Shown here piece by piece: positions 54,662 to 63,791 of a DNA stretch of 64,000 nt; the first letter of the stretch is position 1, and each line of letters begins with the position of its first letter. The position numbers and the translations under genes were made by a program. Location: contig CAVPWG010000004.1 in assembly GCA_963709425.1 (NCBI GenBank), positions 806,001 through 870,000 on the forward strand, given 5' to 3'. Under the pieces are notes generated by a model. It had not been told where the DNA came from and made no database searches. It saw nothing but the letters and a program-made list of their open reading frames with translations. Origin of the DNA: JAICJC01 sp963709425. Its GTDB lineage: Bacteria; Actinomycetota; Thermoleophilia; Gaiellales; JAICJC01.

Positions 54662-54808
54662 CTATGAGCCGTCCGGCAATGAAACGTCGATCGTGCCGCT
54701 GCCCTTGCATAGCGGGCACTCGGCACCATCGTTGCCCTCGCCGCTTCCGCCGCACATCGTGCACGTGTCGTTAGGGATCGCGATATTGCCGTGGTCTTCG
54801 TCTGCCAT
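54662..54808 (-). CDS. Small DnaJ-type zinc-finger protein
   Basis: 48 residues: MADEDHGNIAIPNDTCTMCG, then GSGEGNDGAECPLCKGSGTI. Two CxxCxGSG repeats form one complete zinc-binding unit like half of the DnaJ cysteine-rich domain, with nothing else attached. No J-domain gene is nearby. It could bind unfolded protein or RNA, or be an adaptor. Confidence 0.55.
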   Translation of the reverse strand: MADEDHGNIAIPNDTCTMCGGSGEGNDGAECPLCKGSGTIDVSLPDGS

Positions 54809-54997
54809 GCGCGAACCATGCCCACGGCATTGCTCACCGAAACCGTCACCCAGTGGTCCGGCCAGATACCACGTTCGGAGATTCCCACCGGTCGAGCCGC
54901 GCCGTCCCGTCGGCGACCCCCGACCCGTAGCGGTCGGGTAGTAGATCCTCGTGACGAACCTGATCAACTACCCGGAGGGCACATCGCGGCGGCCCGT

Positions 54998-55660
54998 TTA
55001 GCCGTCCCACGGCAACCTGCTCCTCAACTCCTCGAAGGGCGGCCTCATACCGCGAACCTTCTTGAATCGGACTGCGTTCAGGTTGGGCAAAGCCAGTAAC
55101 GGCGAATAATCCTTGTCGTCCACAATGAGCGTGAGAAGCAGGAGTCGCTGGAGGCCCGGCAGGTGGCGAAGGACATCGATCGAAGCAACGTGGGCGCTCC
55201 TGGGGGTCATCCAGTCGCCGCCGAGTTCCAGGCTCGTCAGGTGCTGAAGTTTCCGGAGTGGGCTGAGGTCCCGGATGTCACGAAATCCTTCGACGGCCAG
55301 TGTTTCCAAACGAGTCAGGACGCTGATTGGCGTGAGGTCGTGCACTCCAGATGCGCCCCGTAAGGCGAGCTGCTGCAACTCGACCATGCCGGTAAGCGGC
55401 GACAAGTCGGAGTAGTCGCCCCACTTCACCGTGAGCGAACGAAGCTGGGGCTGGCCGGCAAGGGCCTCGAACAGACGGCGTGGGGTTCGGCTCGTGAACG
55501 CCAGTTCGCGAATCGGGCTCGGACCCACAGCCAGAAAGTCGACCCACTCGTCGACGATCCTCCTAGCGGCAGAAGCCGAATAACGGGTCCCGAGCTGAGT
55601 CGCCGACACGCGGATGGACGCCTCGCCCTGGTACTCAGTAACCTCGGTTAGAAACTGCAT
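54998..55660 (-). CDS. Leucine-rich repeat protein
   Basis: 220 residues. After an N-terminal part (LTEVTEYQGEASIRVSATQL) come four to five LRR units: PQLRSLTVKWGDYSDLSPLT, ELQQLALRGASGVHDLTPIS, RLETLAVEGFRDIRDLSPLR, HLTSLELGGDWM, GLQRLLLLTLIVDDKDYSPL. The ..L..L.L....I.DLSPL.. spacing is like internalin-type repeats. No signal peptide is present from the ATG at 55660, so it is likely cytoplasmic and binds a protein partner. Confidence 0.72.
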   Translation of the reverse strand: MQFLTEVTEYQGEASIRVSATQLGTRYSASAARRIVDEWVDFLAVGPSPIRELAFTSRTPRRLFEALAGQPQLRSLTVKWGDYSDLSPLTGMVELQQLALRGASGVHDLTPISVLTRLETLAVEGFRDIRDLSPLRKLQHLTSLELGGDWMTPRSAHVASIDVLRHLPGLQRLLLLTLIVDDKDYSPLLALPNLNAVRFKKVRGMRPPFEELRSRLPWDG

Positions 55661-55751
55661 CCGCGTGATTCTGCCTAACTCGTCGGCCCCCACCCTCAAC
55701 CTCGGATACGGTGCGGTAGTACCTTGACGTGTGCGCCGACGGAGCGTTGCG

Positions 55752-55776
55752 GCGGTGCCTGACTCTGCCGGTATCA
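55752..55776 (+). repeat. 25-bp direct repeat, left copy
   Basis: GCGGTGCCTGACTCTGCCGG plus TATCA; an identical copy lies at 56355-56379. The two flank the GNAT gene. Confidence 0.85.
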
Positions 55777-55851
55777 GCAACCCGTCTCGCTCGCCCCGAC
55801 GCGCGACTCGCCGGTCTGCCCGAAGTTGCGACCTCAGGTACGGTCGCGGTT

Positions 55852-56307
55852 GTGGTTTCACTCCAGCCGATTGACGACTCGAATCGCGGCGTGGTCGAGG
55901 CTCTCAGCGTCTCGTCGATCCAGCAGCAGTTCGTCGCCGGTGTTGCCGATTCGCTGGTCGAGGCAGTCGAGGATCCGGGTGGTCGCGCCATTTACTGGGC
56001 GATCTATGCCGAGGACGTCCCGGTCGGTTTCGTGATGATCAGCGACGAGGTCGATGTCCCCGGCTACATAGCGCAGTATCTCTGGAGGCTCGTGATTGAC
56101 CAGCGCTACCAGGGGCGGGGGTACGGCGCCGCGGCGCTTGATCTCATCGTGGAGTACTTCCGGGGCCGCCCCGGGGTAGAGGTGATGTGGACGAGCTGCG
56201 GCGAAGGCGATGGCAGTCCGCTTGGATTCTACGAGCGGTATGGATTCGAGCAGACGGGCGACCGCGTGTTCGACAACGAGATCTTGCTGCGGCTCAAGAT
56301 CACCTGA
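55852..56307 (+). CDS. GNAT family N-acetyltransferase
   Basis: About 151 residues from the GTG at 55852 (VVSLQPIDDSNRGVVEALSV). The pyrophosphate loop is IDQRYQGRGYGAAALDLIVE (Q/RxxGxG/A). AIYAEDVPVGFVMISDEV and SPLGFYERYGFEQTGDRVFD complete the fold. It resembles spermidine/polyamine-type acetyltransferases (PaiA/BltD group). The earlier ATG at 55729 would read through the 25-bp repeat and lacks conserved sequence. Confidence 0.82.
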   Translation: MVSLQPIDDSNRGVVEALSVSSIQQQFVAGVADSLVEAVEDPGGRAIYWAIYAEDVPVGFVMISDEVDVPGYIAQYLWRLVIDQRYQGRGYGAAALDLIVEYFRGRPGVEVMWTSCGEGDGSPLGFYERYGFEQTGDRVFDNEILLRLKIT

Positions 56308-56354
56308 TTCACCACGCGCGGTGGGGGACGGTCGAGATAGTCGAGCCGCCAGGT

Positions 56355-56379
56355 GCGGTGCCTGACTCTGCCGGTATCA
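56355..56379 (+). repeat. 25-bp direct repeat, right copy
   Basis: Identical to 55752-55776, 48 bases after the GNAT stop codon. Confidence 0.85.
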
Positions 56380-56415
56380 CGATCGGTTCGGCTGTCCCGC
56401 GCCTGTTCCACGGGT

Positions 56416-56727
56416 TCAGGCCCAAAGCACCGGGTGCCGGCCTGCGACCTGCAGCCAAAGATCCTCATTCGGCACTTTGGCGTAGATCACGTATTCCTGG
56501 TTGCTTACTGGACAGCCACGGCGGCTGGCCGGCCCCTCATTAGACGCGAGCGTCGCGTCCGCCCACTGGATTCCTTCCCGGACGGCGTGAGCACCAACGA
56601 GATCGAACGTCATGTGCTCCCACCCCATTGGCGCGCCCGCGTAGGGACTCCACCCCATCCGTGGCCGGTCGATGTCCGGCGGCCCGGCGGGCTGCTCCCA
56701 GAGGGTGACGCGATACGCGGTGGCCAT
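56416..56727 (-). CDS. Small hypothetical protein
   Basis: 103 residues from ATG 56727: MATAYRVTLWEQPAGPPDID, APMGWEHMTFDLVGAHAVRE, EYVIYAKVPNEDLWLQVAGR. Soluble alpha/beta composition; no family is recognised. Confidence 0.5.
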   Translation of the reverse strand: MATAYRVTLWEQPAGPPDIDRPRMGWSPYAGAPMGWEHMTFDLVGAHAVREGIQWADATLASNEGPASRRGCPVSNQEYVIYAKVPNEDLWLQVAGRHPVLWA

Positions 56728-56826
56728 CTCCGACGGCTCGCTCGCGTAGTCACGAGCCGGAGAGGGTCTTGCGTGGGGGCCGGGCAAACTTTCGTCTCAG
56801 CTCGTCGAAGGTCGACACCTGCGCGC

Positions 56827-57465
56827 TCAGCGAAGAGCCTGCTCGAACCGCGGGTCGTCGCGGACTGCGGCGAAGTCGTCGTCTCTGCGTGCGTCCTCGC
56901 GGAACCGCGGGAGCAGCTCGACGGATCGCCGGAGGTGGGCGAACGTTTCGTCGCTGGTGTCGCCCGCGAGCGTTGCGAAACACGCGTAGTTGTAATGCAA
57001 GCCCGCGTGATCCGGCATGTGCTCGAGGGCACCGCGCACAGCTTCGAGCGCGTCGGCATACCGCTGTTCGCCGTAGGCCGCCATGGAGTCGCTGTGAAAC
57101 GGCCACGCGTCACCCCAGTCGACCCCCTGGTACGCCTCGCCGGGTGTGGCGCCGACGGCGAGGATGGTTCCGTCACCGGTCGCCTTCCGCCGCGACTCCG
57201 GCCCGACGAACACGAGTGTCCCTGGCGGCGCGTCGACCGCCTTGCCGTCGACCTCGAAGGTCGCCTTCCCGTCGAGCACGATGTACAGCTCCTCCTGGCC
57301 CGACCCGGCCTCGTCGTGCTCACTGATCAGCGTGCCGTCCTCGCCGGGCGTGTACGCGTTGATTCCGAATGCGTGGATCCCGAGATGCTCGCGCACCGGA
57401 ATATCGCTGCCGCGCCGCCCGATGTCGTCGAGGTGCGCAACTTGCCAGTTCGGCTTGTCGCTCAT
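56827..57465 (-). CDS. Cupin domain protein with C-terminal TPR-like helices
   Basis: 212 residues. The cupin core is EELYIVLDGKATFEVDGKAV with PPGTLVFVGPESRRKA, preceded by INAYTPGEDGTLISEHDEAG. The C-terminal 90 residues are helical and TPR-like (AYGEQRYADALEAVRGALEH, LHYNYACFATLAGDTSDETF). The cupin plus short TPR arrangement recurs in actinobacteria without known function. ATG start with GGGAGGTGATCG just upstream. Confidence 0.8.
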   Translation of the reverse strand: MSDKPNWQVAHLDDIGRRGSDIPVREHLGIHAFGINAYTPGEDGTLISEHDEAGSGQEELYIVLDGKATFEVDGKAVDAPPGTLVFVGPESRRKATGDGTILAVGATPGEAYQGVDWGDAWPFHSDSMAAYGEQRYADALEAVRGALEHMPDHAGLHYNYACFATLAGDTSDETFAHLRRSVELLPRFREDARRDDDFAAVRDDPRFEQALR

Positions 57466-57514
57466 TCGATCACCTCCCTCTAGCGCGCGTCGATGCGAGT
57501 AGCCGGAACTTCGA

Positions 57515-57596
57515 TGGGAGGGACAGGATTCGAACCTGTGTAGGCAGAGCCAACGGGTTTACAGCCCGTCTCCTTTAACCACTCGGACACCCTCCC
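57515..57596 (-). tRNA. tRNA-Tyr(GTA)
   Basis: A type II tRNA on the minus strand. Acceptor GGGAGGG/CCCTCCC, D-arm GTCCGAGTGGTTAAAGGAGA, anticodon stem-loop ACGGG-CTGTAAA-CCCGT (GTA), a long variable arm, T-arm with GGTTCGAATCC, discriminator A. Confidence 0.96.
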
Positions 57597-57615
57597 GGGT
57601 GGTCGAAAAGTCTAC

Positions 57616-58704
<1,089 letters not shown>

Positions 58705-58895
58705 GGGCCCCCTCGAAAACGTCGGTTGTGGTTCGGACCGGTGAAGCACAGAAGTCACCGGGTTCGGGTAGATGCAGCAGCCCCCGACACCGGCGAATGG
58801 GGAACAAAAACGGATCGCAGACGTGGCCAGTATAGCCGTGGTTTCACCGCCCACAAGGGCGCGGACGAAACCAATTCACTCCCGTGACGGAACGT

Positions 58896-59831
58896 CTACC
58901 CGGCGCGGGTAGTCAGCCCCACCCTGGCCGTGAGGCGGACCACCCTGTCGCCGACGAAGTTGGGAATGACAGGCTCCGCGAACGGCTGGAGCGGCTCGGG
59001 CGTCGAGTCCCAGCCGAGCACCTGCCGCAGCGTCTCGATCAGGACCGGGTCGATCGCCCGGTGGCCGCCGTCCTCGACGCGCAACGAGATGCCGAGACCC
59101 TCGCCCTCGATGCCGACCGACGCCAGCGCCTCCGCGCCGCCCTTCGCGACGAGCCCCGGCAGCGCGCGCATGAGCTCGGTATCGAGATCGCCGTCGCCGC
59201 GCACGAGCTCCGGGTGGGCGCGCATGGCGGCAAACTGCCGCGGAAGCTCCTCGGGGATGCGGGCGTACATCGCCGCGATCGTGCTCAGCGGGAGCTCGAA
59301 GGCGACGACGCCACAGCCGTCGGTGCAGGTCGGCATCGACTCGGGCGCGACGCGGGCCCGCGCGGCGACCTCGGCTCGCGCGGCGACCTGCGACGGGTGC
59401 CCGGGATGCCGGTAGCCCGTCGTGGCCCAGCCGTTGTGCACCGAAAGCGCGAGGAAGCCGAGATGGTTCCCCGAACAGTTGTGGCGCAGCTTCTCCTCGC
59501 CCGTCCCGATGCAGTTGTCGAGCGCGTCGGCGGTGAGACCGCACGCGACCAGGCCGCTCGAAACCGCCTCGACGTGGATGTCCTGGCCCATGTGCGACGC
59601 GCACGTCACGGCCAGCACCCGGTCGTCGAGGCCGAGCGCGTCGAAGCCGCCCGATGCGATCAACGGCTCGACCTGGTGCGGCTTCGCGCATGAGCGCATC
59701 GTGGTCGGCCGATCGACGTCGCCGCATCCCGCGACGAGGGAGCCGTCGGCCCGGGTCACGGCGACATGGACGCGGTGCGTGCTCTCGGCGAGCCCGTTTC
59801 GAGTGACCGTGACAAGCGCGGGCTCTGACAC
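58896..59831 (-). CDS. L-asparaginase II (thermolabile, Rhizobium etli type)
   Basis: About 311 residues. VTRNGLAESTHRVHVAVTRA, TTMRSCAKPHQVEPLIASGG (the RSxxKPxQ block), AVTCASHMGQDIH and LRHNCSGNHLGFLA are family signatures of asparaginase II (PF06089 type). CTDGCGVVAFELPLSTIAAM follows. In the CSGKH motif, Lys is Asn here. It hydrolyses L-asparagine to aspartate and ammonia. The GTG at 59831 or at 59840 is the start; both leave almost no gap to the divergent phosphotransferase gene. Confidence 0.88.
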   Translation of the reverse strand: MSEPALVTVTRNGLAESTHRVHVAVTRADGSLVAGCGDVDRPTTMRSCAKPHQVEPLIASGGFDALGLDDRVLAVTCASHMGQDIHVEAVSSGLVACGLTADALDNCIGTGEEKLRHNCSGNHLGFLALSVHNGWATTGYRHPGHPSQVAARAEVAARARVAPESMPTCTDGCGVVAFELPLSTIAAMYARIPEELPRQFAAMRAHPELVRGDGDLDTELMRALPGLVAKGGAEALASVGIEGEGLGISLRVEDGGHRAIDPVLIETLRQVLGWDSTPEPLQPFAEPVIPNFVGDRVVRLTARVGLTTRAG

Positions 59832-59850
59832 CCGCGCCACACTACAGGGA

Positions 59851-60801
59851 GTGGACGTCGGCCAAGACCTGATCTGGACGGATCCCGAATGGCTCGCGGA
59901 GACGCACGACTGGGTCATCGAGTCGCTCGACCGGGCCGGGCTCACGCTCATGGGGCCGATCGAGCAGCCGCGCGTGCGGCCGTGGGCGACCGTGCTGCGC
60001 GCACCGGGAAGCGAGGGCACCGTGTGGTGCAAGGGGATGGTCCCGGCGGTGGCCCACGAGCCGGTCGCGATCTCGATCCTGGCCCGCGTCGCGCCCGACC
60101 GAATGCCGCGCCTCCTGGCTGCCGACCGAACGCGCCGGGTGATGCTGACCGCCGACGGCGGGCCGCGCCTGCGCGACCTCGAGGGGCAGCGGCGCGACCC
60201 GAAGCGGTGGATGGCGATGCTCCGCGCGTACGGGCGCCTCCAGCGCCTTGCCGAGGGCTCGGCCGCCGAGCTGATCGGGGCCGGCGTTCCCGACCGGCGG
60301 CTCGCTGTCCTCCCCGAGCAGGTCTCGAAGCTCGTGGCGGAGCTCCGGCCGGAGGGTGTGGACGACCTCGTTCCGCGGGTCGCGGAGGCGTGCGCGGAGC
60401 TCGCAGCGCTCGGGATCCCGGAGACCATCGACCACTCCGACCTGCACGACGCCCAGGTGTTCGCGAGCCCGGACGGCGACCGGTTCTTCGACTGGGGCGA
60501 CGCCTCGGTCGCGCACCCGTTCCTGAGCCTCACGGTCGCCCTGCGCGTGCTGGCGTCGACGATCGGCGTCGCCGACGACAGCCCGGCGGTCGACGCCGCG
60601 ATCGACGCCTACCTCGAGCGCTGGTCGTCGCTCGCGCCGCTGGCGGCGCTGCGACGCGGCGCGGCGCTCGGCCGCGTGCTGGGCGGGGCCTCGCGGGCGC
60701 TGACGTGGCACGCGATCGCGGTCGATGCGCCGGCGACGCAGCGGCAGTTTCCCGACGTCGCGGCGGAGTGGCTCCGGGACACGGCGCAGGGGCTCGCGTA
60801 G
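59851..60801 (+). CDS. Aminoglycoside-phosphotransferase-fold kinase-like protein
   Basis: 316 residues from GTG 59851. WCKGMVPAVAHEPVAISILA carries the N-lobe lysine and the following glutamate. The catalytic loop is TIDHSDLHDAQVFASPD and the metal site FFDWGDASVAHPFLSL. Known APH-type kinases have HxDxxxxN; here the Asn position is Gln. Its substrate is unknown; it may phosphorylate a small molecule. Divergent from asparaginase, with a gap of about 19 bases. Confidence 0.82.
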   Translation: MDVGQDLIWTDPEWLAETHDWVIESLDRAGLTLMGPIEQPRVRPWATVLRAPGSEGTVWCKGMVPAVAHEPVAISILARVAPDRMPRLLAADRTRRVMLTADGGPRLRDLEGQRRDPKRWMAMLRAYGRLQRLAEGSAAELIGAGVPDRRLAVLPEQVSKLVAELRPEGVDDLVPRVAEACAELAALGIPETIDHSDLHDAQVFASPDGDRFFDWGDASVAHPFLSLTVALRVLASTIGVADDSPAVDAAIDAYLERWSSLAPLAALRRGAALGRVLGGASRALTWHAIAVDAPATQRQFPDVAAEWLRDTAQGLA

Positions 60802-60811
60802 CATCCTGCTT

Positions 60812-61654
60812 GTGCCGGAATTGCCGGAACTCGAGGCGTTTGTGATAGCCCAGCGCGAAGCCCTGACCGCCGCGCCTGTCGCGGCGATCCCGATCGCGCA
60901 CTTCGCGACGGTGAAGACGATCGACCCGCCGATCGCCTCGCTCGCAGGCCAGCGCTTCACGAGCATCGGCCGGCGGGCAAAGCGGATCCTGTTCGCCGCC
61001 GACGGCGGAGACACGCTGGTGCTGCACCTGATGTCGGCGGGCAAGCTGGTCATGGGCGGAAAGCGGACGCGCAGCGCCATGCTGGTGGTCGAGTTCGCCG
61101 ACGGCCCCGACCTGATGATGACCGAGACCGGGTCGAAGCGGCGGGCGGCCGCGTGGCTCCTCCACCCGGACGCGCTGGCCGCCGAGCTGGCCCACATCGG
61201 CCCCGAGCCGCTCGACCCGGCGTTCACGGTCGAGGCCCTGCGCGCCCAGCTCGGGGCCAGGCCGCATCAGCTGCACGGCTTCCTGCGCGACCAGCGCGCG
61301 GTTGCGGGCATCGGCCGTGCGTTCGCGAACGAGATCCTGCACGCCGCCATGCTCTCGCCGTACCAGCGCGGCGCGACGCTGACCGACGAGGAGCTCGGGC
61401 GGCTGCACGCCGCGATCACGGCCGTCCTCGGGGACGCCGTGGAGCGGCTGGTGCCGCTCTCGACCGGCGGCCTCACGACCAAGGCGGCACGGGGGTACGC
61501 CGTACACGACCGCCTCGGCGAGCCCTGTCCGCGCTGCGGCGACATCATCCGGCGCGTCTCCTTCGAGGAGCACACGGTCTTCTACTGCGCCACCTGCCAG
61601 ACCGGCGGCCGGACGCTCGCCGACCGGCGTCTGTCACGACTCTTACGGGAATAG
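60812..61654 (+). CDS. Formamidopyrimidine-DNA glycosylase (Fpg/Nei family)
   Basis: 280 residues from GTG 60812. The N-terminal PELPELEAFVIAQREAL supplies the catalytic Pro2/Glu3 pair. SIGRRAKRILFAADGG has the conserved beta-hairpin Lys, FLRDQRAVAGIGRAFANEIL is the helix-two-turn-helix, and CPRCGDIIRRVSFEEHTVFY, then CATCQTGG is the four-Cys zinc finger. It removes oxidised purines or pyrimidines in base excision repair. The start is 10 bases after the phosphotransferase stop, suggesting co-transcription. Confidence 0.93.
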   Translation: MPELPELEAFVIAQREALTAAPVAAIPIAHFATVKTIDPPIASLAGQRFTSIGRRAKRILFAADGGDTLVLHLMSAGKLVMGGKRTRSAMLVVEFADGPDLMMTETGSKRRAAAWLLHPDALAAELAHIGPEPLDPAFTVEALRAQLGARPHQLHGFLRDQRAVAGIGRAFANEILHAAMLSPYQRGATLTDEELGRLHAAITAVLGDAVERLVPLSTGGLTTKAARGYAVHDRLGEPCPRCGDIIRRVSFEEHTVFYCATCQTGGRTLADRRLSRLLRE

Positions 61655-61680
61655 ACCCCGGGGAAGGTAGGATTCCCGAG

Positions 61681-62661
61681 ATGCTTGAACACGCAACAAC
61701 CTTTACCCACGACCTGCAGGCCGCCGAGCCCGACGTGCGGCTCGCCCTGACGCGCGCCGGTGTCACGGGCGTCGAGAAGGTCATCCGGATCGGCCATGCC
61801 GGCACCGAGCTCCTCTACTACGCCGACATCGACTGCTACGTCGACCTCGACCCGGATCAGAAGGGCGTGCACATGTCGCGCTTCCCCGAGACGGTGGCCG
61901 AGGCGATCGACCAGGTCGTGATCGGCGAGGCGCTCCACGTCGAGGATCTGGCGCAGCACATCGCCGAGCAGATCATCGACCGCCAGCACGCGGTGCGCTC
62001 CGAGGTCACGATCCGGGCGAAGTTCCCGGTGACGCGGCGGGCCCCCGTCTCCGACCTGCCCACCCAGGAGATCTACCACCTGATCGGGCAGGCGCTCGCG
62101 AACGGCAGCGGCCCGCGGCGGATGGTCGGCGTGGAGGTGCGCGGCCTCAACGCGTGCCCGTGCGCGCAAGGCCTCATCCGCGAGCGGGCGAGCGAGCGGC
62201 TGGCCGACGCCGGCTACGACGACGCCCAGATCGCAGAGATCTTCTCGATGCTGCCGGCCGCGACGCACAACCAGCGCGCCGAGGCGACGATCATGATCGG
62301 GACGAAGCGTGAGATCGACGCGCGCGACCTGATCGGGATCGCCGAGAATTCGATGAGCGCGCCGGTGTTCGAGCTGTTGAAGCGACCTGACGAGCTGTTC
62401 GTCGTCGAGCACGCCCACCTGCACCCCCGCTTCGTCGAGGACTCCGTGCGGCTCATGGTCGCGGGCGCGCTCGAGCGCTACCCCGACCTGTCGGACGGCT
62501 GCTTCCTCCTGGCCCGCCAGGTGAACCACGAGACGATCCACAACCATGACGTCCTGGCCGAGCGCCACGGCACCGTGTCCGAGCTGCGCGCCGACCTCGA
62601 AGGCCGCACCGGCATCGCGCCCGCCGAGCACACGACCGCGCGCACCTGGCTCGAGAGCTGA
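61681..62661 (+). CDS. folE2: GTP cyclohydrolase FolE2 / MptA type
   Basis: 326 residues. GVEKVIRIGHAGTELLYYAD, KGVHMSRFPETVAEAIDQVV, VEVRGLNACPCAQGLIRER (metal-binding Cys159/Cys161 region), ATHNQRAEATIMIGT, and LARQVNHETIHNHDVLAERH are family signatures. The IFSMLPAATHNQRA segment is more like the archaeal-type MptA branch than E. coli-type FolE. It opens the GTP ring for folate/tetrahydropterin synthesis. Independent of zinc in many members. ATG with AAGGTAGG upstream; 26 bases after fpg. Confidence 0.9.
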   Translation: MLEHATTFTHDLQAAEPDVRLALTRAGVTGVEKVIRIGHAGTELLYYADIDCYVDLDPDQKGVHMSRFPETVAEAIDQVVIGEALHVEDLAQHIAEQIIDRQHAVRSEVTIRAKFPVTRRAPVSDLPTQEIYHLIGQALANGSGPRRMVGVEVRGLNACPCAQGLIRERASERLADAGYDDAQIAEIFSMLPAATHNQRAEATIMIGTKREIDARDLIGIAENSMSAPVFELLKRPDELFVVEHAHLHPRFVEDSVRLMVAGALERYPDLSDGCFLLARQVNHETIHNHDVLAERHGTVSELRADLEGRTGIAPAEHTTARTWLES

Positions 62662-63267
62662 TTACCGCCCGGCGAAGACCGCGCGCAGGTTGATGCGGTT
62701 CTCGGTGCCAGCCCGAAGGCGGGCGATGTTGGCGCGGTGGCGCCAGATCACCCACGCCCCCGCTGCGACGGTGTAGACGCAGACGGCCCAGGGCTGCCCC
62801 GATGCGATGGTCATCGCCGGGTAGGCGATCGCCGTCACGACCGACCCGATCGAGACGTAGCGGGTCGCGAGCGACAAGCCCAGCCAGAGGAAGAACGCGA
62901 CGACCCCGATCCACGGCACGAGCGCGATCATCGTGCCGGCGCCGGTCGCGACGCCCTTCCCGCCCTTGAAGCCGAGGAGGAAGGGGTACATGTGGCCGGT
63001 GACGGCGGCGGCCGCCGCCAGCACGGGCACGATTTCGTCGCTCGAGATGGCGCGGGCGATGATGACCGCGGCGGCGCCCTTGGCGATGTCGAGCGCCATC
63101 ACTGGCACTCCCACCTTGAGGCCCAGCACGCGCATGACGTTCGTCGCGCCGGTGTTCCCCGAGCCCACAAGCCGCAGATCGATGCCGCGCACCCTCCCGG
63201 CCCAGTACCCGAACGGGAGCGAGCCCAGGAGATAGCCCACGGCGACGGCGATCAGTCCGTCGGTCAT
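62662..63267 (-). CDS. plsY: Glycerol-3-phosphate acyltransferase PlsY
   Basis: 201 residues with five membrane segments. PlsY signatures: LLGSLPFGYWAGRVRGIDLR, VGSGNTGATNVMRVLG (SGNxGATN), GHMYPFLLGFKGGKGVATG (H..P....FKGGKG), and RHRANIARLRAGTENRI. It transfers acyl from acyl-phosphate to glycerol-3-phosphate, the first step in phospholipid synthesis. The stop codon directly abuts the folE2 stop, tail to tail. ATG overlaps pgsA's stop by 4 bases. Confidence 0.95.
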   Translation of the reverse strand: MTDGLIAVAVGYLLGSLPFGYWAGRVRGIDLRLVGSGNTGATNVMRVLGLKVGVPVMALDIAKGAAAVIIARAISSDEIVPVLAAAAAVTGHMYPFLLGFKGGKGVATGAGTMIALVPWIGVVAFFLWLGLSLATRYVSIGSVVTAIAYPAMTIASGQPWAVCVYTVAAGAWVIWRHRANIARLRAGTENRINLRAVFAGR

Positions 63268-63791
63268 GCCGGGGCCCGCAGGACGTCGCGGGACTCGATG
63301 AAGTAGTCGATCCCCGACCACACCGTGACGGCAACGGCGACGGCCACGAGCGCCGTCGTCACTGCGTGCGGCGGGTGGTCGACGATGAGGGCCGCGATCG
63401 CCACGACCTGGGCTGTCGTCTTGATCTTCCCCCACTGCGACGCCGCGATCACGACGTGTTGGCTGGCCGCCACCATGCGCAGGCCCGAGACCATGAACTC
63501 GCGGGCGATGATCACCATCGCCACCCACGCGGCGAGCCGGTTGAGCTCGACGAGCGAGATGAGCGCCGCCGAGACCAGCAGCTTGTCGGCGAGCGGGTCG
63601 AGGAAGACGCCGAACGTGGTCGTGGCGTTTCGAGAGCGCGCCAGGTAGCCGTCGAGCTTGTCGGTGAGCGCCGCGACGGCGAACACGGCCAGGGCGACGA
63701 GGTCGCCCTGGGGGAGCCGGCCGAGGAGCGCCACCATGAACACGGGGATCAGGAGTATGCGCCCGACTGAGACCCAGTTGGGCAGGTTCAC
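63264..63791 (-). CDS. pgsA: CDP-diacylglycerol--glycerol-3-phosphate 3-phosphatidyltransferase
   Basis: 175 residues. The CDP-alcohol phosphotransferase motif lies in DKLDGYLARSRNATTTFGVF, then LDPLADKLL (DGxxAR...G...D...D). Four hydrophobic helices. MNLPNWVSVGRILLIPVFMV is the usual start. It makes phosphatidylglycerol phosphate, next to plsY in the phospholipid pathway. ATG overlaps the upstream gene's stop. Confidence 0.94.
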   Translation of the reverse strand: MNLPNWVSVGRILLIPVFMVALLGRLPQGDLVALAVFAVAALTDKLDGYLARSRNATTTFGVFLDPLADKLLVSAALISLVELNRLAAWVAMVIIAREFMVSGLRMVAASQHVVIAASQWGKIKTTAQVVAIAALIVDHPPHAVTTALVAVAVAVTVWSGIDYFIESRDVLRAPA

